Below are positions 1 through 11,184 of a DNA stretch of 64,000 bases, one piece after another (the first letter of the stretch is position 1; each line of letters begins with the position of its first letter). The DNA is from Cryptomeria japonica. Its lineage: Eukaryota > Streptophyta > Pinopsida > Cupressales > Cupressaceae. The translations under genes were made by a program, and so were the position numbers. Location: assembly GCF_030272615.1 (NCBI RefSeq), contig NC_081406.1, positions 260,637,386 through 260,701,385 of the forward strand, given 5' to 3'. The notes under the pieces are model-generated. The model did no database searches. It saw nothing but the letters and a program-made list of their open reading frames with translations, and had not been told where the DNA came from.

Positions 1-1140
1 AAATTGTGTAATTTGGTGTTGGCATATTTAATTTAACTAATATGCCTAGAGTTTATTGGTTAAATTAAATTAATGGAGTTGTTAAATTAAATGGTTAAAT
101 TGCATGTTATATTGTGAAAATAGTTGTATTAAATTATTTGAAAAAGAAATTAGTGAAATGCTATGCTATTTGAATTTCAGTGCTATGTTGAGTTAAATTC
201 ATTTGGAGAAAAGAAAAATAAATAAAAAGCATTTCCATTTACCTTTTGGTAGCTTTTAGATTTTATTTTTGTTTAAAAAAGAATTGTTTCATGAAAAAGG
301 AAAATTATATTTAATTACTTTTTAAATATCTTATTCCTATTGGTGGAGGAAACTTTTAACCTAAAAAGTTTAGGTTGAAAATATTTTTCCATATATTCCT
401 ATGAGTTCACGGGAAGAAAGAGGGAGGCATTTTTTAAAACAAAAATTTGGAAATCATTTGGAAGGAGAAAGCTGGATTTTGGAATTGGTATGCAGGATTG
501 AAGCTCATCCACTATTTTCTTCTTGGATTGCTTTGCAAGTTGGGTAGATTTCTTTCTTGTATTGCAATAAAAATTTGAATATTTTCAGTTTCTTCCCTGT
601 GTGTTGATTAAAATTTGTTAAATCTTATTGGAGTTTCTTCTTGGAAGTTTGATTTGGAAATAGAATTGTTTTCTATTGAATTTAATTAAATCCCAAATCA
701 ATATGTGTATGTTGAAAAGAAATTGTCCAATATCTTGTTGGCTGTGTGCTTCCAAGTTCTTTGGAAAATTTAGTTTTTTGACTATTTCCTCTATTTGTGT
801 TGTAAGGAATAGATTTTGTTTTCTGTATGATTGCAAGTTTCTATTTGTCCAAAGATTTGGGGGTTATGCTAGCAAAATCTTGTTAATTTGCCTCTTTGCA
901 TGATGCAAGGATTCTTCCTGTGTGTGAAGAAAACAAAAAAATGAATCAAATCCCCTCTTATTCCTTACAATTCTTTTGAATTTTGCCCAAGATCTTTATA
1001 ATTGGGTCTTTTATGCTTTATTGGTTTACCAGAATCCCTTATTGAAAAAAATATCATTGCAAAATTAAAATTTGCTATTCATTGTTATTCTTTTTTACCA
1101 GTGATGGGTGCAGTAAATGAATGGTTTAATTTTTTATTAA
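1..1140. other. AT-rich stretch, no gene seen
   Basis: Strongly AT-rich DNA with many taaatt-type words. Open frames are short and show no family pattern. It may belong to the same LTR as 1990-3150, but no terminus or repeat partner is visible in the window. Confidence 0.4.
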
Positions 1141-1196
1141 TTTTTTTTTTTTAAATAATAAATTGAACCCCACATGGCAAGGTAATCCCACCACGT

Positions 1197-1372
1197 GGGA
1201 TGGTAGCTGCTGCTACCATAAGGTAGCAACACTACCGTGAGGCCGGTAGTGACTGCTACCAGTTGGTAGCAGCACTATTGGTGGGTAGTGCCTGCTACCA
1301 GTAGGTAGTGTCTGCAACCGGTTGGTAGCAGCACTACTGGTAGGTAGTCCTTGCCACCATGTTTTACCTTTT
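1197..1372. repeat. Minisatellite of the GGTAGCAGCACTACTGG type
   Basis: About four to five imperfect copies of a roughly 40-bp unit alternate a GGTAGCAGCACTACTGG-like half with a TAGTGCCTGCTACCAGT-like half. Because GGTAGCAG and CTGCTACC are near reverse complements, each unit can fold on itself. The block is much more GC-rich than its surroundings. Confidence 0.7.
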
Positions 1373-1471
1373 CTCCCTCATCGTGGTGGTTAATAAAGAT
1401 TGTTCATTGTTTAATAACAACAGGTGATTAAATTATGTTTTTCCTTTTTCAATATTACTTGTTTTATTAAT

Positions 1472-1475
<4 letters not shown>

Positions 1476-1507
<32 letters not shown>
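1476..1507. repeat. (TA)n microsatellite
   Basis: An uninterrupted run of about 15 TA dinucleotides. Shorter TA runs occur at about 3079-3092 and 27311-27324. Confidence 0.9.
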
Positions 1508-1511
<4 letters not shown>

Positions 1512-1989
1512 TTATTTCTTTTAATCAAGGCATTATTTTATATGGTTAATTTAGTAAATTAGATTTATTCTGAAAATATATTAAATATTTTAGTATAATT
1601 CATATGTTATATCTTTGATATGGATTTTTTATTATTTGGATTAGTGTATTGGAAATAAAATTGAATGACGTCTTATGATGATGTATTAAATGTGGGGTGT
1701 TTTATTAAATTTCAATTGATGAGTTTGCAAGTGTTTATGATGTTGGTGTTCTCAAAGATTGTCTGAGTTCAGACTTAGTGAATTTAGCATTTCTTGCAAG
1801 GGATTTATTTTGTTGCAATTTCTTGTCTATGTTCAGTCATCTTGTTGTGGCATATTATTGTACCTCTTGATCAGGTGATGTGTTATGACCTCGTTGTCTT
1901 AACCATTTTGTGCTTATTCCTTATGGTTAACCAAGTGTTAGTAAGTCTTTGTTTTGGTCACCTATATTTCTATAGTGGTGTTATGGCTG

Positions 1990-3150
1990 TGTGTTTCGCC
2001 ATAGGGTCCTCGTAGAGTGACCAAGTTTGTTTAGTGTCCTATGAGAAAGTGGCTTTCGAGTGGGGGTCGCGCTCGAAGTGGTTGGCAGGATAACCCCTCA
2101 AAAGTCAGATAATAAGTGATAACCTAATAATTGATTAGGGGGTGGGTAGTTTATAACATTAGTTAAGATATTGTACCCCACGCATGGTTGAGTGCTCGTA
2201 TAGACTCAAGATGTAGTGGTAAGGTCTGGAATGGCAAACCGACCACCTTGTCTTCACAAAGGGTTGGTAGGGTCCGCATGAGACTTAGGTGGAACTGAGG
2301 GTGCAGGAAAGGTTACCAGGATAACCCAGGATTAGGGTCGGGACCTATGGAAGCCTCCCTAGGGTAACCATCATAAGCTATGTGATGACACTCTCTCTTT
2401 AGGGTCACTAGTGTATTGTGATGTTGAGTTCACCTGGAGTATCATGGAGTTGTATTGTACTATCGTCCATGTCTTGCTTATGCTTGCTTGAGGGCCTTCT
2501 GCTATCTCCTAGAAGGGTGGGGTGATCTCGTTTAGGATCACATGGTCGGGTGGTAGTGCCACTTCCCATCGGATGTTCTTGTTTGTGCCTTCATGTGAGG
2601 ATTGGCTTCATAGGTATTCTTGTGGCTCGTGATTTGTGTATCATCTCATGTTGGAGATTATTGCCCTTTTGAGACCTATGTGGTCATTTGTATCTATGGA
2701 TTTATGTAACCATGTAATTGGTAAGATGTAAACTTTATATGTATTATTAGAAGCCCTGTATTTAATGAACAATGTAATCTTAAGTTTTGGATGTTAATTT
2801 ATCAGTTATCCTTATGCTTTGTGCAAGTGCTTTATTGAAGAGAAAATCATATTGTAATACTTTCAATCTTTAAATGGTGTAATTTGTTATATGTATATGG
2901 TTTATTATGTTCAATGAGTAATTGATGGATAATTGGATTGATCTTATTTATGGAGTTTAACCTTTTATTTTATTCTTCGTTGGTAACCCTTTAGGAATTC
3001 TGGTGTTAGTCTTCTGCTTGTGTTATTATTGTGCAAAGTAGTAATTAAAGCACTTAATGTGATTTATACTTAAAATATATATATATATATATTTCTCCCT
3101 TGTTGCTTAGTTGTATGGTTTTCCTTTGGGGTTCCTGGCGGGGCATTACA
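1990..3150 (-). mobile_element. Probable LTR end of a gypsy-type element
   Basis: Read on the minus strand the segment begins TGTAATGCCCCGCC at 3150. A TGTAATG(C/T)CCCGCC start is typical of plant Ty3/gypsy LTRs of the Tekay/Del kind. The interior (about 2000-2700) has the mixed-composition, stop-rich text with aagcctccctaggg and gatctcg-type words that I associate with such LTRs. The other LTR end and the partner LTR are not visible, so this is either a solo LTR whose end I cannot place or the edge of an element that runs off the left of the window. Family assignment is by eye. Confidence 0.35.
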
Positions 3151-3221
3151 CAGATAATTAACAAAAGATATTTTGAAACCAATGTATTATTATATTTTTA
3201 ACAAATTTACAAATCTTTACC

Positions 3222-4611
3222 TCTGGTGGTGAAACCACTCGTAATCGTGGATTCGATTGAAAAGTATGTGGTGTACTCCCACCACTTGTTGCACCCTGCA
3301 ATGCATTTTATTTATATGTCACTTTAAATTGATCTAAAAATAAAAATTCATTTCTTTTTATAAGATTTAGTCACTTAATTGATAACATGTCATATGCAAA
3401 ATTAAACGCACTCGTGTCTGTTAGAGAGGGTACAACATATTGATTAGTTCATCGATGAGGGCCACATCCTCTGCAGTGGAATCATGGCATCTACTCCTGC
3501 AACATGTACATGAATGAGATGTCGAACCATCCTCATTCACGTCAGTGTCTACACCAGAACATACACCCTGGCAGGTGGGGCACATATGCTAAATGGGCTA
3601 GCTCGTGCCAAATGATGCATGAGGTGACACTGATGAAGGAGGTGCTACTGATGAAGGAGGTGCTGCTGATGAAGGAGGTGTTGTTGATGAAGGAGGTGAT
3701 GCAGGTGTTGGTACATCCTCTGCTCTGACCAACTGTGTGCCATGCTGAACAATGACAATAATCAATAATGTGGCTGCTTGCAGAGTCTGTAATTCCATAG
3801 ACTCCTTCAAGGATATAAGGACAGTGACATGAACCATGGGTTTAGGAGCTGTATGCCTCCTATGTTGTGGCTCTACCACCCTATGGGCCCTAGGTCTATC
3901 CTGCATAGAGCCTCTCCCTCTACCCTGAAATTGCCGGATGTCAAAGTAATTCGGCTTCTCGCTAAGGATAAACTCACAATACAACTTTCTCAAAAAATAT
4001 AGAGGCACCTCCCAATTATTACAAGGTGGTTGGTCAAAGACCATATACCACCTATCCCAAAAAGCTTCTTTTAGCCTAGCATGAACACACCAATGTATAG
4101 GAAACTAAGTCGTATTTAGTTATAGGTTGTTACTGGTAACAGGATTGGTGAAAAGAGCACATATGTCAGCTTTACCTATGGCCTTTGTTTTCACTTGATC
4201 ATATGACAACCCATCCGCATAAAATATTTGACATCTATCCCTCCATAAACCCCATTTTGTAATCTCCCTAGATACCTCATTTGCAATATTAGCCATTGTT
4301 TCTAGTGTTCTAGCGAGGGTTGAGTAGTGCTCAAGCCTAGAGGACCTCAACCTATTCACCAATATAGAAATTCGGGCACTATTTTATGTAAAGCGATTGA
4401 TGAGATCCTCTTGTGTGGCATCTACACGATCTAATGGAGGATGTGGAGGGTTTCGAGGTGGCGGTGGTTGTTGAGGAGCAACATTTTGAGGATTTTGAGG
4501 GTTTTCTTGTTGCTCATGTGAGATGTTTACAAGGTTTGCTTGTGTTGCTTGTGCAGGAGGAGGTCTTTGTTGTCTATTTCATTTTTGGGGATTCTTTGAA
4601 GAATCTGGCAT
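3222..4611 (-). pseudogene. Decayed gene of unknown family, copy 1
   Basis: Not recognised, but clearly a former coding gene. From a minus-strand ATG at 4611-4609 one frame runs through a Pro/Gln-rich N-terminus, a helical segment with YADGLSY and CALFTNPVT, then MVFDQPPCNNWEVPLYFLRK, NYFDIRQF, an Arg-rich stretch, Ser/Pro repeats (about 3598-3700) and a Cys-rich patch (CPTCQGVC...CTCC, about 3480-3590). Four stops interrupt it: TGA near 4580, TAA near 4380, and TAA and TAG near 4090-4120. A further exon-like block at 3222-3297 lies between a TGCAG acceptor and a GTAAAG donor, so the gene was probably spliced. A diverged homologue lies at 41630-43650. Two spliced copies among transposons suggest a mobile-element gene, but no transposase signature is visible. 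Confidence 0.6.
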
Positions 4612-4764
4612 CAAATTAATAAAAAACAAAACTTAAATCAATTAAAAACCCCTACTTCAATTAAAATGCAAACAAAAATAATCAAACCAGTCAAATCTTA
4701 CCTGTTCGACAAGGTGCCATTGTTGAAAATTGCTCTCAATGTTGAGAAAATCCAAAATAATTGC

Positions 4765-5042
4765 AAACCCATGTGGGTTCTATGGTTTTTTTGCTTTCCC
4801 TTGCTGCTGTTCCATGGGTTTTGGCATTGAAAATGGCCAAAACCTGTGACCTACACAAAAAAATAATGTATCTCAAAATCTATACGGGTTTTGAGAAACT
4901 TTTAATTTTTTATTAAAAAACAAAATGTTCCTCAAAACCCGTACGAGTTTTGAGGAACTTTTTGTTTTTTAAATTGTTTTTGGCTAGGCTTGGTTGTTAC
5001 CAAGCCTAGCGCATTTTTGAATTTTTAGAACCCGCATGGGTT
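4765..5042. repeat. Cluster of short inverted repeats
   Basis: Several hairpins lie just upstream of the minus-strand pseudogene. They include TTCCTCAAAAC/GTTTTGAGGAA (4928-4938 and 4947-4957, 8-nt loop), TCTCAAAA/TTTTGAGA (4871-4896), and two AACCC...GGGTT hairpins near 4767-4780 and 5029-5042. They may be subterminal repeats of a DNA transposon or promoter palindromes of the pseudogene. Confidence 0.6.
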
Positions 5043-5872
5043 ATGAAAAATTTGGTGTTTTTTTGGCATGTGGCCACTTTTTTGTTCACCATCTTGGTGC
5101 ACTTTCCCTTACACTTGATGTTATTGACTTTTCATTGTATGTATGTAGACCTGGATGTTCTTCATGTAGGAGATGATTATCACGATACCATGTGTGACTC
5201 GGTATCACAGTTCAATGGGAGTTGTTGGTAGTGATGTGTATTCACCATTGGATGGTGGATGATCTTTTTAGTGTGCAAATGTTTGAAGGATGCCTTTGAT
5301 ATTGTTGTTGCAGAAGGGTGTTTCACATTTGCGGGTGCACTAGTAGGAGATGGTGATCTTCATGATATTTGAGGATGTGGACATATTGGAGGACTCATGG
5401 AGTCCTTGGTTGAGATGTGATTTTATGCTTTCATGTGACCTGTTATCCCTACTTGATAGGATGGTTGATATTATGTCATGATACACTCTTGTTTCTAGAT
5501 TAGAGGTTTGGTATGATATGGTTATTTGATATGTTTATATGGAGCATTTAATATCCTTGGAGGTGATGGTTAGATCATGTTTTCATGTTTATGTTCTTGA
5601 TTCACGATTGGAGTTTTGACATTGATCTTGGTTGGTTATCTTTGTATTGAGCATATGATCATTTGCTTGATACTTCATGATAGTGCTATGTTGCATTTGG
5701 AGTTTGGCATGGTCTAATCAGTTACAAGTGCTCATGGATACATGGAGATGTTGATGATACTAGTATTCACTCGTGATTAGAGATATGTGTCGGGACAATT
5801 GGTTGTTTCAGTAGAAAGTCCAAGGAGAATTCACCTAGTATAGACTTGAGAGGAGAGTGTTCTTAGTTTGAG
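5043..5872. other. No gene seen
   Basis: Text of moderate complexity, rich in gatg and catgtt words. It has no open frame with a recognisable pattern, no repeat partner found in the window and no clear terminus. Confidence 0.4.
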
Positions 5873-6247
5873 TCATGATGACTTGGATAGCTTGATGAGA
5901 ATTCTCATTCCCCACTCTTGGTCTACTAGGCAATTTACTACTTGAGAGGTATCGCCCATTGTTCCTTTCAGGTGCATTTTATTTATGCTTCCCATAGCCA
6001 AGTATGCTTCTCTCCAACCTCCACTTGTTGGCTTAAGAATCAAAACTACAAATAAAGCTAAATTGATTAATTCAAATATGATGAAGCTTCCTCCCATTTG
6101 TCCTAGAGATACTTCCAAGCCTTTGCGACCTTCTTTTGATCCAAAAGCCTTTTTTTAATTCCATTAGTCAAATTGAGCATGATACTGAGAAGTTCAATTG
6201 ATTAAAGCATGAAATCCTAGATCTTATTGATTCTAATACTATAGTAC
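5873..6247 (+). pseudogene. Decayed gypsy polyprotein, segment upstream of protease
   Basis: A plus-strand frame with a few stops runs through this segment. Removing the solo LTR that follows, together with one copy of its 5-bp target repeat, brings the frame into register with 7464 onwards (...SNTIV then LDGVDDKENK...). That continuity supports a single old polyprotein gene. No domain is recognisable here. By position it would be the gag-protease linker of the same element whose protease lies at 7531-7992. Confidence 0.4.
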
Positions 6248-7463
6248 TGTTAGATAGTTCAAATAACTGGAAGACAACTAAGAGGGGGGGAGGTGAATCA
6301 ATTGTCTCAGATTATCGAAACCATTACTAATTTAAACTTTAATACCAGAACCCAAAACATTAATACTAGAATAGCAGATAAACCAATTAAGCATAAACAA
6401 TCATCACAAAATAAATACCATCCATATAACACCAAGAGTTATACATGATAAACCCGGTAAAGGGAAAAACCATGGTGGAAAGCCTATCCACAGTTAGATA
6501 ATACTTCAGCAGTAAGTATGTGAATTAAAATTGAGGGGCCCGCACTTGCAGGAAGGGCAACAACCAAGAGCATTCTGCTCATCACAAAAGGAGCTTCACT
6601 AACTACATAGAAATCTAGACTACAATCTGAAGAAGTGTTGAACTACAAAAGATAGCATCTCCTATGCCTGAGTACAGTTGTGATAAAGCTCAATACCGGA
6701 GGACTAAATCCTCTTACATAAACCCAATTCGATCTTCAATGATCGACCAACTCCTCTGCTTGAATGATATTACATTATTCGCACATTACATTCCTTGACC
6801 ATGACCTCTAACAATAACCATGATGATCTACAATGAGATCTTACATCTATATATACAAACCCTCAACCATAAACAATCAGGTCGGCTACCAGACAATACA
6901 CCAATAATTACAAACCATGTCGGCCTTAGGCCAAATAAATAATATCAATACATAAGACATACCGGAAATACATCAATAGGTCCTGTCCACATGTTACATT
7001 AATGTCGGTCCATAATCTAGATCAATCGAGACTCAGTATAGGTCCACACGCTACAACAATGATCTCCATCAGCCAAGTCTCCAACATGATCATCAATAGC
7101 ATCCTGAAACTCCACCAAAAGTTGCACCAATTCTACTTATGCAATTCATCAAAGATCTCCACCAAAAGCTCTGTCGGTGAAACCCTCACCGGAACCAGAA
7201 ACCAAGCTTCTAGGCAAGCAGAATAGTATTCGATCACCAGACCAAAACCAACTAACCAAATATGAGCATGAGTATCATGAATAAGCCAATTTTATCACCA
7301 AACTATACCGGAGCCTACCGGATCATGCCAGATCCAGGTTAACCAAAAACCACTCAACCTACCGGGACCAGAAGGGTGCCGGTAAAGCATCTAGATAGCT
7401 AGTGGTGGCATCAATGACAAAAAACCAATGCAATACATAATCAATTCCACCAAATGGCCAACA
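6248..7463 (-). mobile_element. Solo LTR, older relative of the 33480 element
   Basis: The segment starts TGTTAGATAG and ends TGGCCAACA. On the minus strand its 3' end has the same layout as the LTR at 33480: a CACC(T/C)CCCCCTCT-like block (6282-6296) about 40 bp from the terminus. Flanking 5-mers are agtac (6243-6247) and ggtat (7464-7468), two transitions apart, as expected of an aged duplication. The host polyprotein frame rejoins across it. It carries repeated (T)ACCGG words (near 6693, 6961, 7310, 7316, 7361 and others) where the younger LTR has ACCGAG. No internal region or second LTR is present, so it is probably a solo LTR left by LTR-LTR recombination. Confidence 0.6.
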
Positions 7464-7992
7464 GGTATTGGATGGTGTGGATGATAAAGAAAACAAGTCT
7501 GTGGCACCTCTAATCAAAATTTGAAAATCTTTGCCAATCCTTTGCCTTCTCACTCTACCAATATTGTTAAGCATAATGATAAACTTTATAGTTATTGATG
7601 AAATATGTAGTGAAGCTAAAAATAATGTTGTGAACTTGATTGAGGAAATTAAGCCTAGGTATGACCCTTGCATCACTTTTCACTCAAGAGATATTGTAAA
7701 AGAACCTAATGGACCATTATACACTACTACAAAGATTAATTTTTTAATTCTTCACATGGAGTGCTCATTGATTCAGTATGTATGGAAAATGTTATCAACA
7801 AAGAACTTATCTATACATAACAATTTCATCAAGATATATATGATAAAAAAAAAAATTGTGATTAAGGTGCATAATGGTTTCACTTGTTCAACTTTAGGTT
7901 CCATCACCCTTCTTGTTGAAGTTGGTAATAAGTTCTTAGATGTTACCTTTGCCATTTTATCCCTATCTCAGACCAATTTCGTGTGAAGTTGG
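7464..7992 (+). pseudogene. Gypsy protease-region relic, 5' part
   Basis: The frame at about 7531-7992 matches the pattern of the retropepsin region in plant Ty3/gypsy polyproteins: an HMECSLI segment where the family has a Cys-Ala-Leu-Ile-Asp-type active site, then VHNGFTCSTLGSITLLVEVG and NKFLDVTFAI. The Asp-Ser/Thr-Gly triad is not preserved. The frame stops exactly where the 15.8-kb element was inserted (7993) and resumes at 23843 with a family-typical continuation (KLG, then HPWLNSMK). It is dead on at least three counts: lost active site, in-frame stops and the insertion. Confidence 0.65.
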
Positions 7993-9245
7993 TGTAGACG
8001 TCCAAAATTAATTAAATCAAATATTTAATTAATTTTATCCTTCCTACGTAATTAATTAATTTAATTATGTTAGCATTATTCCCCTCAAAATTAATTTAAT
8101 TTAATTTAATTAATCCTGTCACTATAGTCTTTAGAATAATTGATTTATTAACTAAATTGATTATTCCTCATTCTTCTAAAGTTATCAAATTAATCATTTC
8201 TTCTAAATCCTCTCTTAGTTAATTAATGAAAATTAATTAACAAAGTCATGTGATTCCTACAAATCACTCTCCCTAATTCTTCCTTAGCCTAATTAATTCT
8301 TCTAGAAGCCTACTTAACATTATTTCCTAAATTTTTATTCCTCCACTCATTCTCTCTCCTCTTGTCAAATCCTCCTACAAATCCGACTTGTCTTCTAATC
8401 TTCTATTATCCCACTTAATCACCTCCTTAATCATTTGCTAGTGGCTAATCTTCATGATTAGCCACCAAGTCAACCAATAAACATAAATGGCTAAGTCCAC
8501 TTGTCCCCTCCTCACCTTCCAACCTTAAATGCACCTAATTGGGCCATTTCAAGGATTTCAAAAACTCTCATTCTCCCATGCACTCTCATCTTCCCAAGGA
8601 ATTTTAAATTCCTTTTCTCATTTCCTTTCCCTGTGCACTCCATTATTTGACAATTTTTAATTCTCTTGTTCATCCCCCAAGGAACTTTTAATTCCTTCTT
8701 GTCTTCCCAATGTACTTGGGATATCTTTCCCATGTACATTGTGGAGTGTGGAGACAAGAAATGCCTTTATGGAAAATCTTTTGGTCTCCACACCATGTCC
8801 TCTCAATCCATGTACTTCCTCTCCTTGAATCTCCACCCTTGATCTCTCTTCAATCTTGACCGTCCATTTCTGCCCTTTCCAATCTATAAATTGGGGTCTC
8901 CTCCCCTTCATTTCACATCTTCAACTTGTGCAATTTCATGTTGTCCATTTGAGCTTAGAATTCATCCCTAGAAACCCATTATAGTCCATTTGCATCCATA
9001 GTCACTTAGAAATCCAATCCACTCATCCACTTTGGCATCCATCAATTCATCTCCCATCCATTATTGTGCTTCTTGGAGAGAAACCTACAAATCCACTAAG
9101 GACCAATCCTTCATCAAGGGTCCAATTCGAGGAACAAGTGGTTTCATAGCAAAGGTATAAGGTTATTTAGTGTTTTATTTGAATGTTTATGCTTGTTTCG
9201 ATTTAAACTAACCTTCTCACCATTGCCTTATTTCCCCTTGGTTCA
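7993..9245 (+). repeat. 5' LTR of the 7993 element
   Basis: 1253 bp. The head is AT-rich (AATTAATTAAAT words). The middle holds a TATA box (TCTATAAA at 8883-8890), which probably starts R. It matches the 3' LTR except for substitutions and an insertion of about 29 bp near 23670-23700 in the 3' copy. Confidence 0.85.
8883..8890 (+). promoter_or_regulatory. TATA box of the LTR
   Basis: TCTATAAA followed by TTGGGGTCTCC. The same block is kept at 23444 in the 3' LTR and at 44321 in a truncated relative, so it has been conserved over considerable divergence. Confidence 0.55.
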
Positions 9246-9247
9246 TT

Positions 9248-9278
9248 TTGGCATGCCCAATGGGACCCACGTCCCTTG
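9248..9278 (+). other. Primer-binding-like site
   Basis: Directly after the 5' LTR: TTGGCATGCCCAATGGGAC, then CCACGTCCC. It aligns with the site of the minus-strand element at 60870-60898 (TGGTGCCCACCGTGGGAC, then ACGTCCCC). The similarity to tgg(c/t)gcccaccgtggg-type sites of plant gypsy elements is from memory; which tRNA primes it was not checked. Confidence 0.55.
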
Positions 9279-9319
9279 TTACTAATGAAAATTTGAGTTT
9301 TTTATGATTTTTAGCACAT

Positions 9320-9995
9320 AGGTTGACAATTCAATGTTTTTGTCTGCTATTCGACGTTTTTGTCTGGCTGTTTCAACATCTTCGCTAGGGAATAACACAT
9401 GAATTTGAATTTTAAATTTTTAACCCGCCAATTTGTAGGTGTAGCCGGATGGATGTATGCACTTGGGGATTGACACATCTGCAGTGTCTATTGACACTTT
9501 TTGTTTAGATTTTTACTTTTTAGCATTGTGTTCCTATTTTAAAGCAACAATCAACAAAAAATATTTAAAAAGAATTAAAAAGAACAAAAACAACAAACTT
9601 AGAATAGTTGTCTTTCTGTTTTTTAGACACTTAGTTAAATTTTTTGGGCTTACAAATAGATCAATGTCTGCGCAAACGCATCAATGCCTACACTCTGGTT
9701 TGGTGCCTAGCTGGACCAGAAAACCTGCCCACCTTTTAATCCAAGTTTCAAATTTTAGTTGTTAGCTAACTCTCTGTCAGCATTTAATTTTCATTCCTTT
9801 GATGTTTGCACATGCGCATCAACGTCTGCATCTTCAATCCATGTCTATGCAATAGGTATAATTTGAATTCAAAATTTCAAAATTTCAAAAAATTTCAGAT
9901 TTTGTGCTTTCTATTTGTTAGGCGCGCTGTCTCCCTTCAACGTCTGTGTAGGTGTTGCGGCATCTGCGCCTATGGATCAACACCTGCACTGTATC
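9320..9995 (+). repeat. Leader with recurring CAACGTCTGC-like motif
   Basis: The untranslated leader repeats variants of (T)CAACGTCTGC and gcatctgcgc (near 9370, 9470, 9663, 9680, 9823 and 9938-9985) at irregular spacing. Reverse-complement versions (GAGACGTTGAAC, GAGATGTTGAT) recur at about 22026-22190 near the other end of the element. No long open frame is present. Confidence 0.5.
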
Positions 9996-10149
9996 CTTAG
10001 GGATTTTTTAAGTACTAATCAGATTTTGAGTTTTACAAGGCTTTCCTTGCCTATCCAAGATTGAAAAGCAAACTACTAACGATTTTTGCTGCAACATGTT
10101 TGTTGAAGACATTATTTTTTATACTAATCTAGATTGTTTTGTTCCTTTT

Positions 10150-11160
10150 AGATAGAAATCATATACATGTGGGAATAAAATGAAGAAGTGTCTTATGTGT
10201 TTGGTGAGCTTGCACACTTAGTGTAGGGTGGACCCATCATTGCACTCAAGTATCATCTCCCCTCGCCTTCATGGACCTTGGGTGTAAGAGAAAGAGTGAT
10301 CAACATCTTTTATTTTTTGTAGTTGGCAGGCATTTATTGATTAAGGATTTCATCACCCCACAAGAGTATCTTGAATTGGGACATGTCAGGGATATCAAAT
10401 CTCCCAGCATGATCTCGATCGGGTTTTTTGAGTCGCTATATAAATAAGATGGTCAGGTGGTTGAAGTGTTGAGTTGATTCAACGTATGTGGGGGCCCTCC
10501 TTGCACTGATAAGCTCAATTAGAGCCTTAAGTGGCTTGCTTCAAGAATCTATTGGTGGATTGGTGATCCCTTAGAAATTATACTAGACACCAGTTTTAGT
10601 AACCAAAATCTTACATTTGATAGTGCAGGGGATGTGGATCGTACCTCAAAGTTACTCCTCATGTAGCACCACAAGATGAGATAGGAATTCCCCATATAAT
10701 ACATTCTCGGATCTTTGGGGTAAGGGAATCTGGTATGTTCAAGAAGTGTATGTCGTGGAGTGGAGCCAGTGCTACCAGAATCCCTATTTGTATTCTTGTT
10801 GGAGGTATTTTATCGAGGGGCCTATCAAGTGTTTTCCACTTTCCAGCCTCAATTGTATGTTTGATGCATGCCTTCATTCTGTGCTATACCAGTTAAATCT
10901 GTTTGGGGTAATCTAGGCCCCCTATCACCTTTACACTCATTGTTGAGTGTTACACTTGGTCAATGTGTATACTTTGCTTGATGTTTTCTTGCCAAGAGTA
11001 GTTGGCAATTACACCCTTTCCAAACAATTCACAAACATTTTCCAAATCAATTTTTTGTAAATCAAACCTAAGTCCCACACATTTTTAACCATTTTCCTTC
11101 ATGCCCACATCAACCCAACATCCTATAAGATCAATCCATCGCCGAATCAAAAAGAAGAAG
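10150..11160 (+). pseudogene. Decayed coding-like stretch, unidentified
   Basis: One plus-strand frame reads through about 10320-10680 with only a few stops, several of them TGA or TAG, and has protein-like composition (for example LLIKDFITPQEYLELGHV and WWIGDPLEIILDTSFSN). By position between leader and integrase it could be gag or an early pol part. No zinc knuckle, protease or reverse-transcriptase motif is visible, so a large part of pol has been deleted. Confidence 0.3.
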
Positions 11161-11184
11161 CTTAGCTGGAATAAACTCCTTAAG

